64,000 bases of DNA from Halanaerobium saccharolyticum (GCF_003053565.1 NZ_QAXS01000009.1:27992-91991), one strand, 5' to 3'. Positions 51,949 through 61,905 are shown, numbered from the stretch's first letter. Made by a program: numbers and translations. Notes: a model not told the origin generated them from the sequence alone.

Positions 51949-52013
51949 CTGATCAACTTTAAGTATCGACAGTATTCCTTTTTCTGCCAGAGATATTCAA
52001 TCTCTTTAATACC
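51949..52013 (-). pseudogene. decayed fragment of the class I aldolase gene
   Basis: Bases 51949-51999 match 54322-54373 inside the aldolase gene with one substitution and one deleted base. The next bases match 54530-54543, so about 155 bases in between are missing, with the short repeat ATATTCA at the join. It is therefore a fragment with an internal deletion. It lies upstream of the SWIM gene and has no frame of its own. Confidence 0.8.
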
Positions 52014-52078
52014 TAACTCAATTATATATTATCAACAACTTAAATGAAAGTTAAACAGACTGATAAGCAAAATATAAC

Positions 52079-52107
52079 TTGCTGATATAAATCTAATTTT
52101 ATATAAT
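52079..52107 (+). promoter_or_regulatory. promoter of the SWIM gene
   Basis: TTGCTG (52079-52084) and a perfect TATAAT (52102-52107) are separated by 17 bases; the leader would be very short, about 12 nt, and begins close to the AGAGGTGA ribosome-binding site. Confidence 0.65.
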
Positions 52108-52125
52108 ATAACAGAGGTGATTTAT

Positions 52126-53622
52126 ATGAGTCTTTCGATAGAAGATTTAGAAAAAATGGCAGCAGAGCAGTCTTTTCAAAAAGGAATAAACTATTACCAA
52201 ATGAATCTAGTTAATAATCCACTTATTGACGGAAACACTATTAAAGCTGAAGTATCAGGAAGCAGTTTTTCTTTATATGATGTTGAAATTAATATTGATG
52301 ATCCTTCCAGTAATCACTGCAGCTGTCCTTATGATTGGGGTGGAATTTGCAAGCACCTGGTTGCCCTTGGGTTATACTGGTGCAATGATAAAGAAGCTTT
52401 CCGGAAAGTTAAAAAAGAAAAAGCCAAATTAAAAAATGAACTGGATCAGCTTTTTAAGTCTTTAACTAGAGAAGAGCTAACAGAACTGCTTGGTGAATTT
52501 GTTTATGAAAATGATAATTCTAAATCTAAAGTTTTAAATTTTATTCAGGATAAGGGTAAAATGAGTAATGAATTATACCTTGAAAAGCTTAAAAGTTTAA
52601 AAAACCAGGCATTTGCTATTCTAATGGAGTTCAATCAATATGGTGGAGGTCCTATCAACGAAGAAAATAATTTTTTTGAGTTTATTAATGAAATGGAGAA
52701 ATTAATTAACAAATTAGATATCCCTTCTTCTTTACGACATGAAATTATCAATGAATTTATGGGAGAATATTTAATAGGTAATTCTGGCTTAGATGACCCG
52801 ACCCTTGATATTGTATATAGTACAGCCCGGAACAAAGATGACTGGGAATTAATAATTCAGCATCTAAAAAAATCTGGTAGTAGATATGATCAGGAATTAA
52901 TAATGAAAATATATTTGAATAAATTACATAATGAAGAAAAATATTTAAAACTCAGAAAAAAACAACTTAAATATGGAATGGATTATTATAAGTTAGCTTG
53001 CTATTATCAAGATATTGACCAGGAAGAAAAAGCAGTTCAAATTGCCTTAAAAGGTGAAAAAGAGGGAGAAGGACGCATTATAGATAATATTACTTTCCTG
53101 AAAAAATATTATCAGAAACAAAATAATTACCAGAAAACTCTGGAATATCTAATCAAAGAATATAAAGAGTCCCCCTCATTTGAAAAATATCTATCTGTTT
53201 TGGATAACTGCAAAAAAGATGATAAAAAACAGATAAAAAATGATTTAATAAGTTATTTAAAAGAAAGTAAATATTCCAGATATAATAATGAGCTTGCTTT
53301 AATATATGAATCTCAAAAAAATTACGAAGAAATACTAAAATTAGTAATGGCCAACAAAATATATCCTGATAATTTCAGTGAATTACTAATCAATAAATTC
53401 CCACACGAAATGATAGATTACTATAGTCAGAAAGTACAAGGTTATATAAATAACAAAAACCGTTCTAGTTACCAAAGCGGTGCCCAAATTGCTTTAATTA
53501 TAAAAGAAATATATACAAAAATTCTAAAATCTTCATCAAAATGGGAAGATTATATCCAAAATATTCTTGAAAAATATCCTCGTCATCCAGCACTTCAAGA
53601 AGAATTTAAAAAAATTTTCTAA
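52126..53622 (+). CDS. SWIM zinc-finger protein
   Basis: A 498-residue protein. The SWIM motif CSCPYDWGGICKHLVALG (about residues 65-82) has the CxC and CxH ligands. The rest is helical with TPR-like repeats, and the C-terminus is Lys-rich. SWIM domains bind DNA or proteins and are common in transposase- and helicase-associated proteins. No SNF2 helicase is adjacent. The ATG at 52126 follows AGAGGTGA. Confidence 0.82.
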   Translation: MSLSIEDLEKMAAEQSFQKGINYYQMNLVNNPLIDGNTIKAEVSGSSFSLYDVEINIDDPSSNHCSCPYDWGGICKHLVALGLYWCNDKEAFRKVKKEKAKLKNELDQLFKSLTREELTELLGEFVYENDNSKSKVLNFIQDKGKMSNELYLEKLKSLKNQAFAILMEFNQYGGGPINEENNFFEFINEMEKLINKLDIPSSLRHEIINEFMGEYLIGNSGLDDPTLDIVYSTARNKDDWELIIQHLKKSGSRYDQELIMKIYLNKLHNEEKYLKLRKKQLKYGMDYYKLACYYQDIDQEEKAVQIALKGEKEGEGRIIDNITFLKKYYQKQNNYQKTLEYLIKEYKESPSFEKYLSVLDNCKKDDKKQIKNDLISYLKESKYSRYNNELALIYESQKNYEEILKLVMANKIYPDNFSELLINKFPHEMIDYYSQKVQGYINNKNRSSYQSGAQIALIIKEIYTKILKSSSKWEDYIQNILEKYPRHPALQEEFKKIF

Positions 53623-53687
53623 ATTAGGAAAGAAACTTTCTAATAAAATAAATAGAATTGAAATATGAAGATTAGACAAATTTAAAT

Positions 53688-53713
53688 CGCCGGTTTCCCG
53701 GCGTTATTTTTTA
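53688..53713 (+). terminator. intrinsic terminator of the SWIM gene
   Basis: CGCCGG (53688-53693) pairs with CCGGCG (53698-53703) around TTTC, followed by TTATTTTTT. The reverse strand tail is also T-rich and may serve the aldolase gene. Confidence 0.8.
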
Positions 53714-53751
53714 TCAGCTTTATGTCGCAAACAAGCGTTTTTAAACTCCGC

Positions 53752-54636
53752 TTAAGTTATTGAAGCCTGATAGATTTTAGATACTGCATCTTTAAGCACC
53801 TGATTAAATTTTTCGTCTGACTGATCAACTTTCAGGTCCTGAAGTAGAGCTCTGGAAAAACTTGCAATCATATTATGATTTTTAGAAAGCTTATCTACAG
53901 CTTCCTTCTGACTATAACCACCAGATAAAGCTACCAACCTAACTACATTTGGATGTTCAATAATTTCCTTATAAAAATCTGGCTGACTTGGAATTGAAAG
54001 TTTGAATATATACTGCTCATAATCTAAGGTTTCAAGCAGCTTTAAGATTTCCTCTTTTAAAATTTTCTCAGATTCAAGCTTATCATCACTTTCTATATTT
54101 ACTTCTGGTTCTAAAATTGGGATAAATCCGGCTTCATAGATCTTTTTACCATATTCAAACTGCTGTGCTGCAATTTCTTTAATTCCTTTGGGATTTGCAC
54201 TATGAATCACAGATCTCATTTTAGTTCCAAAAATATTATGCTTCTTTGCTTCCTCGAGCAGATTATCCAGTTCAGTCATTGGCTTCATCAGCTGAACTCC
54301 ATTTTCTTTTTCTTCTGTACCCTGATCAACTTTAAGTATCGGCAGTATTCCTTTTTCCTGCCAGAGATATTCAGCAGTATATTTGCCCTCCATTTTGTTA
54401 TTCATGGTATGTTTGAATAAGATTGCCCCTAAAATATAATCTGAACTAAAAGAAGGACTTGTGATGACCCTGGTCCTCATTGCCTGAACAAGCTCAAACA
54501 TTTCTGCTTTAGTTTCATATTCAGTCTCTTTAATACCATAATCTGCTAAAGCTCCTGGGGTACTACCACCGCTCTGATCCATTGCCGCAATAAAACCTCT
54601 GCCATTTTTCATTAAATCAATTTGCTTTTTGTCCAT
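53752..54636 (-). CDS. class I fructose-bisphosphate aldolase
   Basis: A 294-residue Schiff-base aldolase of the short bacterial type, with GRGFIAAMDQSGGSTPGAL at the start, the Schiff-base lysine in ILPILKVDQGTEE, and VVRLVALSGGYSQKEA near the C-terminus. It splits fructose 1,6-bisphosphate. The ATG at 54636 follows GGAGGAG; a more upstream start is not needed. Part of this gene is duplicated and decayed at 51949-52013. Confidence 0.92.
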   Translation of the reverse strand: MDKKQIDLMKNGRGFIAAMDQSGGSTPGALADYGIKETEYETKAEMFELVQAMRTRVITSPSFSSDYILGAILFKHTMNNKMEGKYTAEYLWQEKGILPILKVDQGTEEKENGVQLMKPMTELDNLLEEAKKHNIFGTKMRSVIHSANPKGIKEIAAQQFEYGKKIYEAGFIPILEPEVNIESDDKLESEKILKEEILKLLETLDYEQYIFKLSIPSQPDFYKEIIEHPNVVRLVALSGGYSQKEAVDKLSKNHNMIASFSRALLQDLKVDQSDEKFNQVLKDAVSKIYQASIT

Positions 54637-54690
54637 TATTTTCTCCTCCATTTATTTTAGTTGGTTTGGTCCCAAAAAGCCTAAATAAAT

Positions 54691-54717
54691 AACTTTAATT
54701 AAAAAATAATTAAAGTT
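54691..54717. repeat. 11-bp inverted repeat in the aldolase leader region
   Basis: AACTTTAATTA (54691-54701) pairs with TAATTAAAGTT (54707-54717) around AAAAA. It lies about 55 bases upstream of the aldolase ATG. The AT-rich hairpin could be an operator or an RNA hairpin. The rest of the 54637-55008 gap (about 370 bases) holds no gene that I can support. Confidence 0.5.
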
Positions 54718-54906
54718 TTGAACCAGAAAAGCTATATTATAAAGAATCTTTGCATCTTCTAAAAGCTTTTGGGGTTTAGATTTAGTTTCATCCTTTCTCT
54801 GATTTCTTAACTTAATTATATCAAATAAATCCTTTCATAAAAAGGACTAAGGTGGATTAATTAAATTAATATTATTTTTTGCTTATCAGGGTCAACTTTC
54901 AATTAG

Positions 54907-54950
54907 TAAAAATATCGGCTGTTAGTTTATCAATAACAAAAAAACAGCTG
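54907..54950 (-). terminator. weak terminator-like hairpin after the HD-GYP gene
   Basis: On the reverse strand GCTGTT (54948-54943) pairs with AACAGC (54923-54918) with a loosely paired interior, followed by CGATATTTTTAC. It lies 60 bases beyond the HD-GYP stop. Confidence 0.4.
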
Positions 54951-55008
54951 CATCTAAAAATAGAAACTGTCTTAAGTTTATATCTTTTTCTATTTTTTTT
55001 TAATAGAA

Positions 55009-55593
55009 TCAGTTGAAATTTAAATCAATAAATATTTTCACTAAAAGTGGATCAAATTGAATACCAGAACTTACCGTTAGCTCTTCAATAATTTCTTGAT
55101 CACTCATTGCTGGTTTGTAATTTCGTCCATATTTCATTACATCATAGGCATCAACTACGGCAATTATCCTGGCTGCCAGAGGTATATCTTCTCCTTTTAA
55201 AGCCAGAGGATAACCACTCCCATCCCACCATTCATGATGAGTTAATATTCCTTCTGCTACATCGACCATATCTAAAGAAGTATAGGCAATCTGAAAACCT
55301 GTCACCGGATGTTCTTTAATCTGCTGCCACTCACTTTCATTTAAAGGACCATCATTAACCAGAATATCATTCGAAATAATTATTTTTCCCAGGTCATGAA
55401 GCTCAGCCAGCAGCATTAGATCCCCCAGCTTGTCATTTTCAAGCTCTAGTTCTTCCCCCAGTAACAAAGCTGGTGCTTTTAAACGCTGACTGTGCAAATA
55501 TGTATTATAATCAGCCTCCTTAATCATCTTTTTCAAAAGACTAGAATAACTGTAATCAAATTTTAAATTTTTAGCATAACTCAAATTTTCCAT
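55009..55593 (-). CDS. HD-GYP domain cyclic-di-GMP phosphodiesterase
   Basis: A 194-residue stand-alone HD-GYP domain with LHDLGKIIIS (HD), HHEWWDGSGYP (GYP), and the later VDAYDVMKYGRNYKPAMSDQ helix. It should hydrolyse cyclic di-GMP. The start overlaps the end of the CBS-GGDEF gene by 23 bases, with an AGGAGG in the overlap, so translation is coupled and the pair forms a synthesis/degradation module. Confidence 0.92.
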   Translation of the reverse strand: MENLSYAKNLKFDYSYSSLLKKMIKEADYNTYLHSQRLKAPALLLGEELELENDKLGDLMLLAELHDLGKIIISNDILVNDGPLNESEWQQIKEHPVTGFQIAYTSLDMVDVAEGILTHHEWWDGSGYPLALKGEDIPLAARIIAVVDAYDVMKYGRNYKPAMSDQEIIEELTVSSGIQFDPLLVKIFIDLNFN

Positions 55594-56563
55594 TCGACTT
55601 TTCCATCCTCCTGTCTTTAATAAAATTACTCCCCGGCATTTCTTTTACTTTTTTCTTTAATTCTGCAGCTCGGTCGCTAATTTCTAGATGATTTTTTAAC
55701 TTTCTATCACTATTCGAAACTATTGCAATTGAAATTGAAGTCAGAGGAGTATTAACTATCTGATGCTGCCGATCAAGACAAACTATATAACCCCTTAGTA
55801 AATCTTTGTTTTTAAAAAAATTACGAATCCCCCTGTCAAATTCTTCTATAATCACTTCTGCCAGGTATTGATCATCTTCGGCAGCAGTGATAATTACAAA
55901 ATCATCTCCGCCAATATGGCCAACAAATGTGTTTGTCACCATTTTTTGAGCACAATTATTAAGCACTTCTGCTGTGTAATTAATTACCTGATCACCTTTA
56001 CGATAACCATAGCTGTCATTATAGGCTTTAAAATTATCAAGATCCAGATAAAGAACAGAAAATTTTTCTTCTCTTCTAATTCTTTCTTTAATTTCGGATT
56101 CAATGCTTAAATTGCCAGGTAATCCAGTTAAGGGGTTGGCATTTTTAGCAGTTTCTATCTTTAATTCTGACACTTCTATTAACAGATCTTTGATCGATAA
56201 AATGCCGTAATATTTATCATTTTTAGTAATTATTATTGAATCATATATCTTTTCCTGTGGACGTTTCATCGCTATTTTTGAAACTTTTAAAATAGACTCT
56301 TCAAAATCTATAATTAGCGGCTCTGAATCCATTACTGCCTCCACATTTTTCTGCATATAAAGGTTATAACCAAATCTGCTGCCCAGACGATAAAAAAGCT
56401 TATCCCGCATAACTAGACCGGCTGTCTGCTCTTCTTTGAGTACAACTATACTCTGAATATTATTGCGGTTAAAAATATCGACCAATGTTTTTGTCTTAGT
56501 AGAAACCGGCACTGTTACTACTCTATTCTCACTACAAATATCTCCTATTTTTATTGATTTCAT
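55571..56563 (-). CDS. CBS-pair GGDEF protein
   Basis: A 330-residue protein. Residues 1-135 resemble two CBS domains (VVTVPVSTKTKTLVDIFNRN, SIVVLKEEQTAGLVMRDKLF, SIIITKNDKYYGILSIKDLL), which would sense adenine nucleotides. A GGDEF domain follows (NPLTGLPGNLSIESEI, DLDNFKAYNDSYGY, active loop GGDDF). The GGDDF variant may be active or a binding site. The ATG at 56563 follows AGGTGAT. It is translationally coupled to the HD-GYP gene. Confidence 0.85.
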   Translation of the reverse strand: MKSIKIGDICSENRVVTVPVSTKTKTLVDIFNRNNIQSIVVLKEEQTAGLVMRDKLFYRLGSRFGYNLYMQKNVEAVMDSEPLIIDFEESILKVSKIAMKRPQEKIYDSIIITKNDKYYGILSIKDLLIEVSELKIETAKNANPLTGLPGNLSIESEIKERIRREEKFSVLYLDLDNFKAYNDSYGYRKGDQVINYTAEVLNNCAQKMVTNTFVGHIGGDDFVIITAAEDDQYLAEVIIEEFDRGIRNFFKNKDLLRGYIVCLDRQHQIVNTPLTSISIAIVSNSDRKLKNHLEISDRAAELKKKVKEMPGSNFIKDRRMEKSNGKFELC

Positions 56564-56756
56564 TAATATCACCTACTTTTTTTCTTATTAATTAAATCAT
56601 ATCACCTTATTATTACGATAGTGTAAATTAGAAATTAACAGTCTGTAAATAATTTTCTGAAAATGTTAAACGGTTTTTAGAAATTAGCTCCTATAAATAG
56701 TACAATTAAGACAGAAAAAATTTGATTTTTAATTCCTAAATCTGGAGGTAATAGAT

Positions 56757-57655
56757 ATGAAAAAGAAAATTATTTAGAATTAGATATTGATTCTCGAGGA
56801 GAAGGTGGCTTAATGGGAATGGTCCATCATCCAGATTTTCCAGAAACACCATATATTTATCTGATGTATACCTACACCAGCAGTAACGGCCAGTTATATA
56901 ACAGAGTTTCTAGATTTACCGATCAGGGGAACCAGGCAGTTGAAGAAGAAATTATCATTGATCAAATTCCTGCCGGGAACAACCATAATGGAGGACGCAT
57001 TGCCTTTGGACCGGATGGAATGCTCTATATTACAACTGGAGAAACTTTTACCCGAAAAATTGCACAGGATTTAGACAATCTGGGAGGAAAAATTCTACGC
57101 CTTACACCTGAGGGAAATATTCCTGATGATAATCCATTTGGAAACTCGCCTGTTTACAGTTTAGGTCACCGCAATCCACAGGGAATTGCCTGGCATCCAG
57201 AAACAGGAGATCTCTTTATTTCTGACCACGGTCCTTCCGGTGAAGATGGCCTAAGAGCAAAAGATAGAATTAAAGTTGTTGAAGCAGGGAGTAATTTCGG
57301 CTGGCCTGATAAAATTGGTTATTTTGAAGATGGAGAATATGCAAATCCACTCATTATGTGGGAAAATGCTGTTCCTCCTTCTGGAATGAGCTTTTATCAG
57401 GGTAATTTATATGTGGGAACCCTGCGCAGCGAATCGCTGGTCAGAATTGGTCTTAATAGAAACAGCGATGAATATAATGTGGAAAGTATTGAACATCTCT
57501 TCAATGACGGCAGTGGTAATGCAGCTTATGGTCGGATTAGAAAAGCAGTTGTGGGCCCTGATGGTTATCTTTACTTTTTAACCAATAATCGTGATGGCCG
57601 AGGCAGACCGCGCGAGAATGATGATCAGATTTTGAGATTCAAGCTAGAAGAATAA
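56757..57655 (+). pseudogene. PQQ-dependent sugar dehydrogenase, N-terminally deleted
   Basis: The original start is visible: ATG at 56757 behind CTGGAGG, reading MKKKII (a signal-peptide start), then a stop. A different frame resumes with ELDIDSRGEGGLMGMVHHPDF and continues to the end with the aldose/sorbosone dehydrogenase motifs GRIAFGPDGMLYITTGE, SLGHRNPQGIAWHPETGDLF and GSNFGWPDKIGY. About 80-100 N-terminal residues are missing. A secondary ATG at 56813, behind AAGGTGG, could still give a 280-residue product. Confidence 0.82.
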
Positions 57656-57796
57656 CTACAAATTACAATTAGATGTAAATTTTAATGACAGCTAAAGAGA
57701 TATTGCTTAGAGAGTTGGGAATTTTATCTCTGTATTAGATATGATAAAATATAAGTATAAAGTCAAAAACTAATTATTATAAGGAGTGAACAAACA

Positions 57797-58402
57797 ATGG
57801 ATTCCCAACTCAAAAAAGCAGTGATTAATCACCAGCAGGAAAAGATCAAAGAATATCTCAAAAAGTTAGAAACTGACAACAGTTTTTCGCTGGCCTCATT
57901 AATTGAAGATTTACTATCATTAATGCTGATGGAATGCAGCCTGCGCTACGGATCTTTTCACTTTGTAAAAATGAGTCTTTTTCTGAGAGAACTTTCGCAA
58001 AAGAATTATTTTAGCAGAGAATCAGAACTGGAAATTGCAGGGGTTGTAGTGCTTGGATTATCTGAAAGACATTTTATTAATCTAGAAGCAGACAGCAGTG
58101 GCTATAAAGAAAAAACTCAAATCGCAGAAAGTTATCAGCAGTTTAAAGATAATTTTTCTCCAGCAAATTATAAGGATAAGCTAGATTTTCTTTTTTATAA
58201 CTTGGATCAGAATTATAAGGAAACTGTCAATTATCTCCACCGCTTATTTGCCGAATATTATAACCCCAGTTGGAATCCACATTACTATACCGGTCTCTAC
58301 TGTGCACTGGGACTTTATAAATCAGAAAAAATCAACGATAATAAAGTTAAAAAAATGGCCGTGATTCAGGCCGTTGAATATTTTGCGGATAATGTACTTT
58401 AA
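57797..58402 (+). CDS. unknown 201-residue protein
   Basis: A helical, cytoplasmic protein without recognised motifs. Typical features are an N-terminal amphipathic region and a late NPSWNPHYYTGLYCALGLY segment. The ATG follows AAGGAGTG. A strong terminator follows. No family is recognised. Confidence 0.65.
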   Translation: MDSQLKKAVINHQQEKIKEYLKKLETDNSFSLASLIEDLLSLMLMECSLRYGSFHFVKMSLFLRELSQKNYFSRESELEIAGVVVLGLSERHFINLEADSSGYKEKTQIAESYQQFKDNFSPANYKDKLDFLFYNLDQNYKETVNYLHRLFAEYYNPSWNPHYYTGLYCALGLYKSEKINDNKVKKMAVIQAVEYFADNVL

Positions 58403-58410
58403 TATCTAAA

Positions 58411-58477
58411 AAGCCTTCTTTGAAGTTATTTAACATAAATTAATGTGTTAAAATAACTAAAAGAAGGCTTAATTTTT
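58411..58477. terminator. long bidirectional terminator hairpin
   Basis: AAGCCTTCTTT and the following AGTTATTT..AACA pair with the mirrored TGTTAAAATAACT and AAGAAGGCTT (58461-58470). The hairpin is about 60 bases long and is followed by AATTTTTTATT. It separates the 57797 gene and the converging AAA-ATPase gene. Confidence 0.85.
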
Positions 58478-60171
58478 TATTTAATTTCTTCTACCGCAGC
58501 TGCATCTGTACCGGCAAAGACCAGTGCCCATTTCTTTAAATCTTTTCTATTTTTAAACTCAGCTGCTCTGCCGTAACGCTCCAGCTGTGCAGAAGCTTCT
58601 TTGAGTTTTTGCTCAACTAAAGCTTCTCCTTTTTCTTTATAATCAGCAGCTTTAATATATTTAAGCTCTATTAAAGCATCATAATTACCTTTTTCCTTAT
58701 TTCTTCTCAGTAAAGCTAAATCCAGATATCCTTCTGCTACCTCATACTCACTTTTAACTATCGAAAGCTGGGTTAGATTAAGATAGGAAAAAATTAAAAC
58801 TTTAATATATTTCTCATCAAATTTAATATAGTCCCTGTTAGAAAGTGCAGCCAGAGTGGCTTCAACTTTCTCAATAAACGGATTAATCTCTCCATTTTTT
58901 AGAATTTCTACCACTGACGCTTCAATCTCCAGGGAATCAAATGAAGTTTCTTCGCTGATTATAGAATTAAAATAATCAAAATAGATCTCTTTAACCGCAT
59001 AATTGGGAACTCTAAAATAAATAAATCCATCCTCTTCTCGATCAATGGTTAAAAACCCTAGATAAAACAATAAAGATAAAAAATCCTTTTTGGTAAATCT
59101 CCGCTGCAGGTTAAATTCCACTGTTACCTTTCCCCTCTGATCATTTCCGGCCAGAATATCTTCTAAGATTTCATAATTTTGTTTTTTATCTTTAAGACTG
59201 AAAAGATTCTGCAGTTTGGAATAATCACTCGAAATATTGCTGTCAATCAAATCTGAAGGCTCAGTATTATCAATTAGATATTCGCTGACATAATATAAAA
59301 GCATATCTGTATTAAAAACCCGTTCACTAGCCCGGGGAGTAAATAAATAGCCGTCATAGTATTCCTTTAACTTCTCCAGCATTGAATCAAGATCATAATC
59401 AGGCAGAGTCTGTTTAATCAAATAGCGAGCTTCTTTTTCAGTAAAGCCCATCATTGTATTTAAATTGCTGTCCATAGTCTTATTTTTAGCTATGTTAAAA
59501 CCGCTGGTCATACTGTCTAAGGTAATTGGACTGACACCGGTAACAAAAAGACGATCAATTATTGAACCTGTTTTCTTTTTAATGACCTCAAAAAATTTAC
59601 GTAAAAATCCCTGTTTGCTAACTGTATCTTCAAATCTATCTATTGAGGTAAAACTTAAAATTTCATTGGCAAAATGATCGTACTCATCTATTAAAAGATA
59701 TATTTTATTGTCAATTTCATATTGTACTGCTTCTAAAAAACTTGATAGGGTAGCTATTGCACTCCCCGGTGCCTCTCGATATTCAACTTCAATTTGATAT
59801 TTATTAATAAAAGTACTGATTGCTTCCAGAATTAAATGGTTAAAGTTATCATATATCTTTTCTGGCTCTGAAGTTTCAACCCCAGAAAAATCAAATTTAA
59901 GTATATAATAATTATTGGCAAGCTCAGTTTTGTTCTGGCCAATATATAAGTCTCCAAAAAGCTCAGCAAAATTTTCTTTTTCCTGAATATCATAATAGTG
60001 CTCTAAGGTTGATAGAAAAAGTGTCTTTCCAAATCTCCTCGGCCTTAAAAAAAATATATATGGCTCACCATAACTCTCTAATGTTTCAATGTGTTTTGTT
60101 TTATCAATATAGATATAATTATCTTTTTGTAGACGAGAAAAACTACTGACTCCATATGGTATTCTGGACAT
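58477..60171 (-). CDS. AAA-ATPase-like / PD-(D/E)XK nuclease (DUF1703) protein
   Basis: A 564-residue protein. It starts IPYGVSSFSRLQKDNYIYID, a hallmark of the AAA-ATPase-like family. The Walker A-type loop is RPRRFGKTLFLSTLE and Walker B is IYLLIDEYDHFAN. The C-terminus carries a PD-(D/E)XK domain (DLALLRRNKEKGNYDALIELKYIKA). These proteins are very common in Halanaerobium-like and Clostridial genomes as multi-copy families, perhaps toxic or mobile. The ATG follows AGGAGG. Confidence 0.88.
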   Translation of the reverse strand: MSRIPYGVSSFSRLQKDNYIYIDKTKHIETLESYGEPYIFFLRPRRFGKTLFLSTLEHYYDIQEKENFAELFGDLYIGQNKTELANNYYILKFDFSGVETSEPEKIYDNFNHLILEAISTFINKYQIEVEYREAPGSAIATLSSFLEAVQYEIDNKIYLLIDEYDHFANEILSFTSIDRFEDTVSKQGFLRKFFEVIKKKTGSIIDRLFVTGVSPITLDSMTSGFNIAKNKTMDSNLNTMMGFTEKEARYLIKQTLPDYDLDSMLEKLKEYYDGYLFTPRASERVFNTDMLLYYVSEYLIDNTEPSDLIDSNISSDYSKLQNLFSLKDKKQNYEILEDILAGNDQRGKVTVEFNLQRRFTKKDFLSLLFYLGFLTIDREEDGFIYFRVPNYAVKEIYFDYFNSIISEETSFDSLEIEASVVEILKNGEINPFIEKVEATLAALSNRDYIKFDEKYIKVLIFSYLNLTQLSIVKSEYEVAEGYLDLALLRRNKEKGNYDALIELKYIKAADYKEKGEALVEQKLKEASAQLERYGRAAEFKNRKDLKKWALVFAGTDAAAVEEIK

Positions 60172-60324
60172 TTTGAGCAGCCTCCTTTTTCTTTATACTT
60201 AATTTTATTATATATCAGCAGCTGCTAAAATGAAAGTTAAAGAAACAGCTCATTAGTTATTTGCGTCTCTAACTCATTTTTCGCAAACACCCTTTTTGTG
60301 GACACATCATTTATAAATAGTTTT

Positions 60325-61869
60325 TTACACATCTAACAATTTAAATTTCAGCTCTTTACCAAATAAAGATTCAAAGCCATCTGCAGCCTCCCTCGCATCT
60401 TCAATTTCCAGGCGCAAATCATAGCTGGAATAAACTTTAAACAGAATATGATCCACTTTGCTTTCTACCTCGACCCGCTGCACCAGCCCTTTTCGATTAA
60501 GATCCAGACTCTCAGAAATTTCTAAAATAATACCACTTTTACGGATTAATTCTTTATCATTACCCTTGCGGCTAATAATATCTTTAAAACTTTTTCGGTT
60601 TAAGTTATATTTGTGCAGACTGTATTTGTTGTGGCGGTGAGAGGCGGAAATATAAGCTGCTAAAAGAAGCTCTCTATGTGTTAATCCATATAAATCTGCA
60701 TTTAAAATCACATAAAAAGAATGTTCATGGTGATCATAGTAGTTTATATTAGTACCTACATCATGCAGTAAGGCTGCTGTTTTAATTATTCTGCTGATTC
60801 GATCTGGAAATTCATCAAAGGTGAAAGAAAACTCAGATTCTAATTGGTAAAAAATATTTTTATTAAGTTCATTTACCCTGGCAGCGTGCTTTTCATTTAA
60901 GTCAAAATTATGAAGCAAATTTTTAATTGAGTAGTCTAAAACATCAGCAACAGGTAACTTATCCTCAAGTAAAAAATCATATACCAGACCTTCTCTAATT
61001 CCTTTACCACTAATAATTAAATTCTCAATCCCTGTAAAATCCATCAAATAATTCACCAGCGCACTGGCTCCAATAAATATATCCGCTCTTTTACTGGAAA
61101 GACCTGATATTTCTTTTCTTTCTTCAATACTTTTTTTCGAGACTTTTTTATAGACTGAGTTAACATTTTCTGCATTAAGATTATAATAGTGCAGAATTTC
61201 TAAAGAATAATTATTTTTTCTCTGCCAGATCTTAGCTATATTTCTGATAGTACCACCAACACCTATTAGAGGAATGTTTTTTAGATTCTTCAGCCATTCA
61301 AGCTTAGAAAATTCCTGATGTAGATGTTTTTTAATATCTTTGTCTCTATTGTTTTCATCATAAAGCTCAAACTTCTCTGTGATAGTTAAAGCACCAAAAG
61401 GAAGGCTGACACTTTTCTTAACCATTCTATCTTCCATTAAAACAAGTTCTACACTACCACCACCAACATCCATTATCAATCCTGAGTCTAAATCAAAACT
61501 ATTAACAACACCTTTGTAATCATAATAAGCTTCCTCTTTACCAGCAAGTACTCTTATTTCAAGTCCAGTCTGTTTATATACCCGATCTAAAAACTTCTGC
61601 TGGTTAACTGCTTCTCTCACAGCTGCCGTAGCTACTGCAATTATCTCATCAACTTCAACAGCATCACATAAATTTTTAAACAAAGTTAAAGTCTGCAGGG
61701 CTTTCTGAATTCTATCCTCTTTCAAATAAGAATTCTTATGCATTCCCTCTCCAAGACGCACTGTTTCTTTCAATTCATCTATTATTCGAAATGACTTATC
61801 CCCTCTATAGTCAACTAAAATCATCTTAATTGAGTTAGAGCCAATATCCATTATTGCTAATTTATTCAT
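60325..61869 (-). CDS. ppx: Ppx/GppA phosphatase (exopolyphosphatase) with HD domain
   Basis: A 514-residue protein. N-terminus: LAIMDIGSNSIKMILVD (phosphate 1), TAAVREAVNQ, GKEEAYYDYKG (catalytic Glu) and MDVGGGSVELVLM (phosphate 2). C-terminal HD region: AALLHDVGTNINYYDHHEHS. It degrades polyphosphate or pppGpp from the end. The ATG follows GGAGGTAA. It is divergent from a degenerate paralogue at 62029-63558. Confidence 0.92.
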   Translation of the reverse strand: MNKLAIMDIGSNSIKMILVDYRGDKSFRIIDELKETVRLGEGMHKNSYLKEDRIQKALQTLTLFKNLCDAVEVDEIIAVATAAVREAVNQQKFLDRVYKQTGLEIRVLAGKEEAYYDYKGVVNSFDLDSGLIMDVGGGSVELVLMEDRMVKKSVSLPFGALTITEKFELYDENNRDKDIKKHLHQEFSKLEWLKNLKNIPLIGVGGTIRNIAKIWQRKNNYSLEILHYYNLNAENVNSVYKKVSKKSIEERKEISGLSSKRADIFIGASALVNYLMDFTGIENLIISGKGIREGLVYDFLLEDKLPVADVLDYSIKNLLHNFDLNEKHAARVNELNKNIFYQLESEFSFTFDEFPDRISRIIKTAALLHDVGTNINYYDHHEHSFYVILNADLYGLTHRELLLAAYISASHRHNKYSLHKYNLNRKSFKDIISRKGNDKELIRKSGIILEISESLDLNRKGLVQRVEVESKVDHILFKVYSSYDLRLEIEDAREAADGFESLFGKELKFKLLDV

Positions 61870-61905
61870 TTAGTTACCTCCAGCTTTATGATTTTAAACA
61901 CCACT

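Noticed and set aside
60220..60300. A repeated TTTGCG...CGCAAA pattern near the Ppx gene end.
   Set aside because: A six-base inverted repeat with a 16-base loop and no T-run is too weak to call a terminator or an element end.
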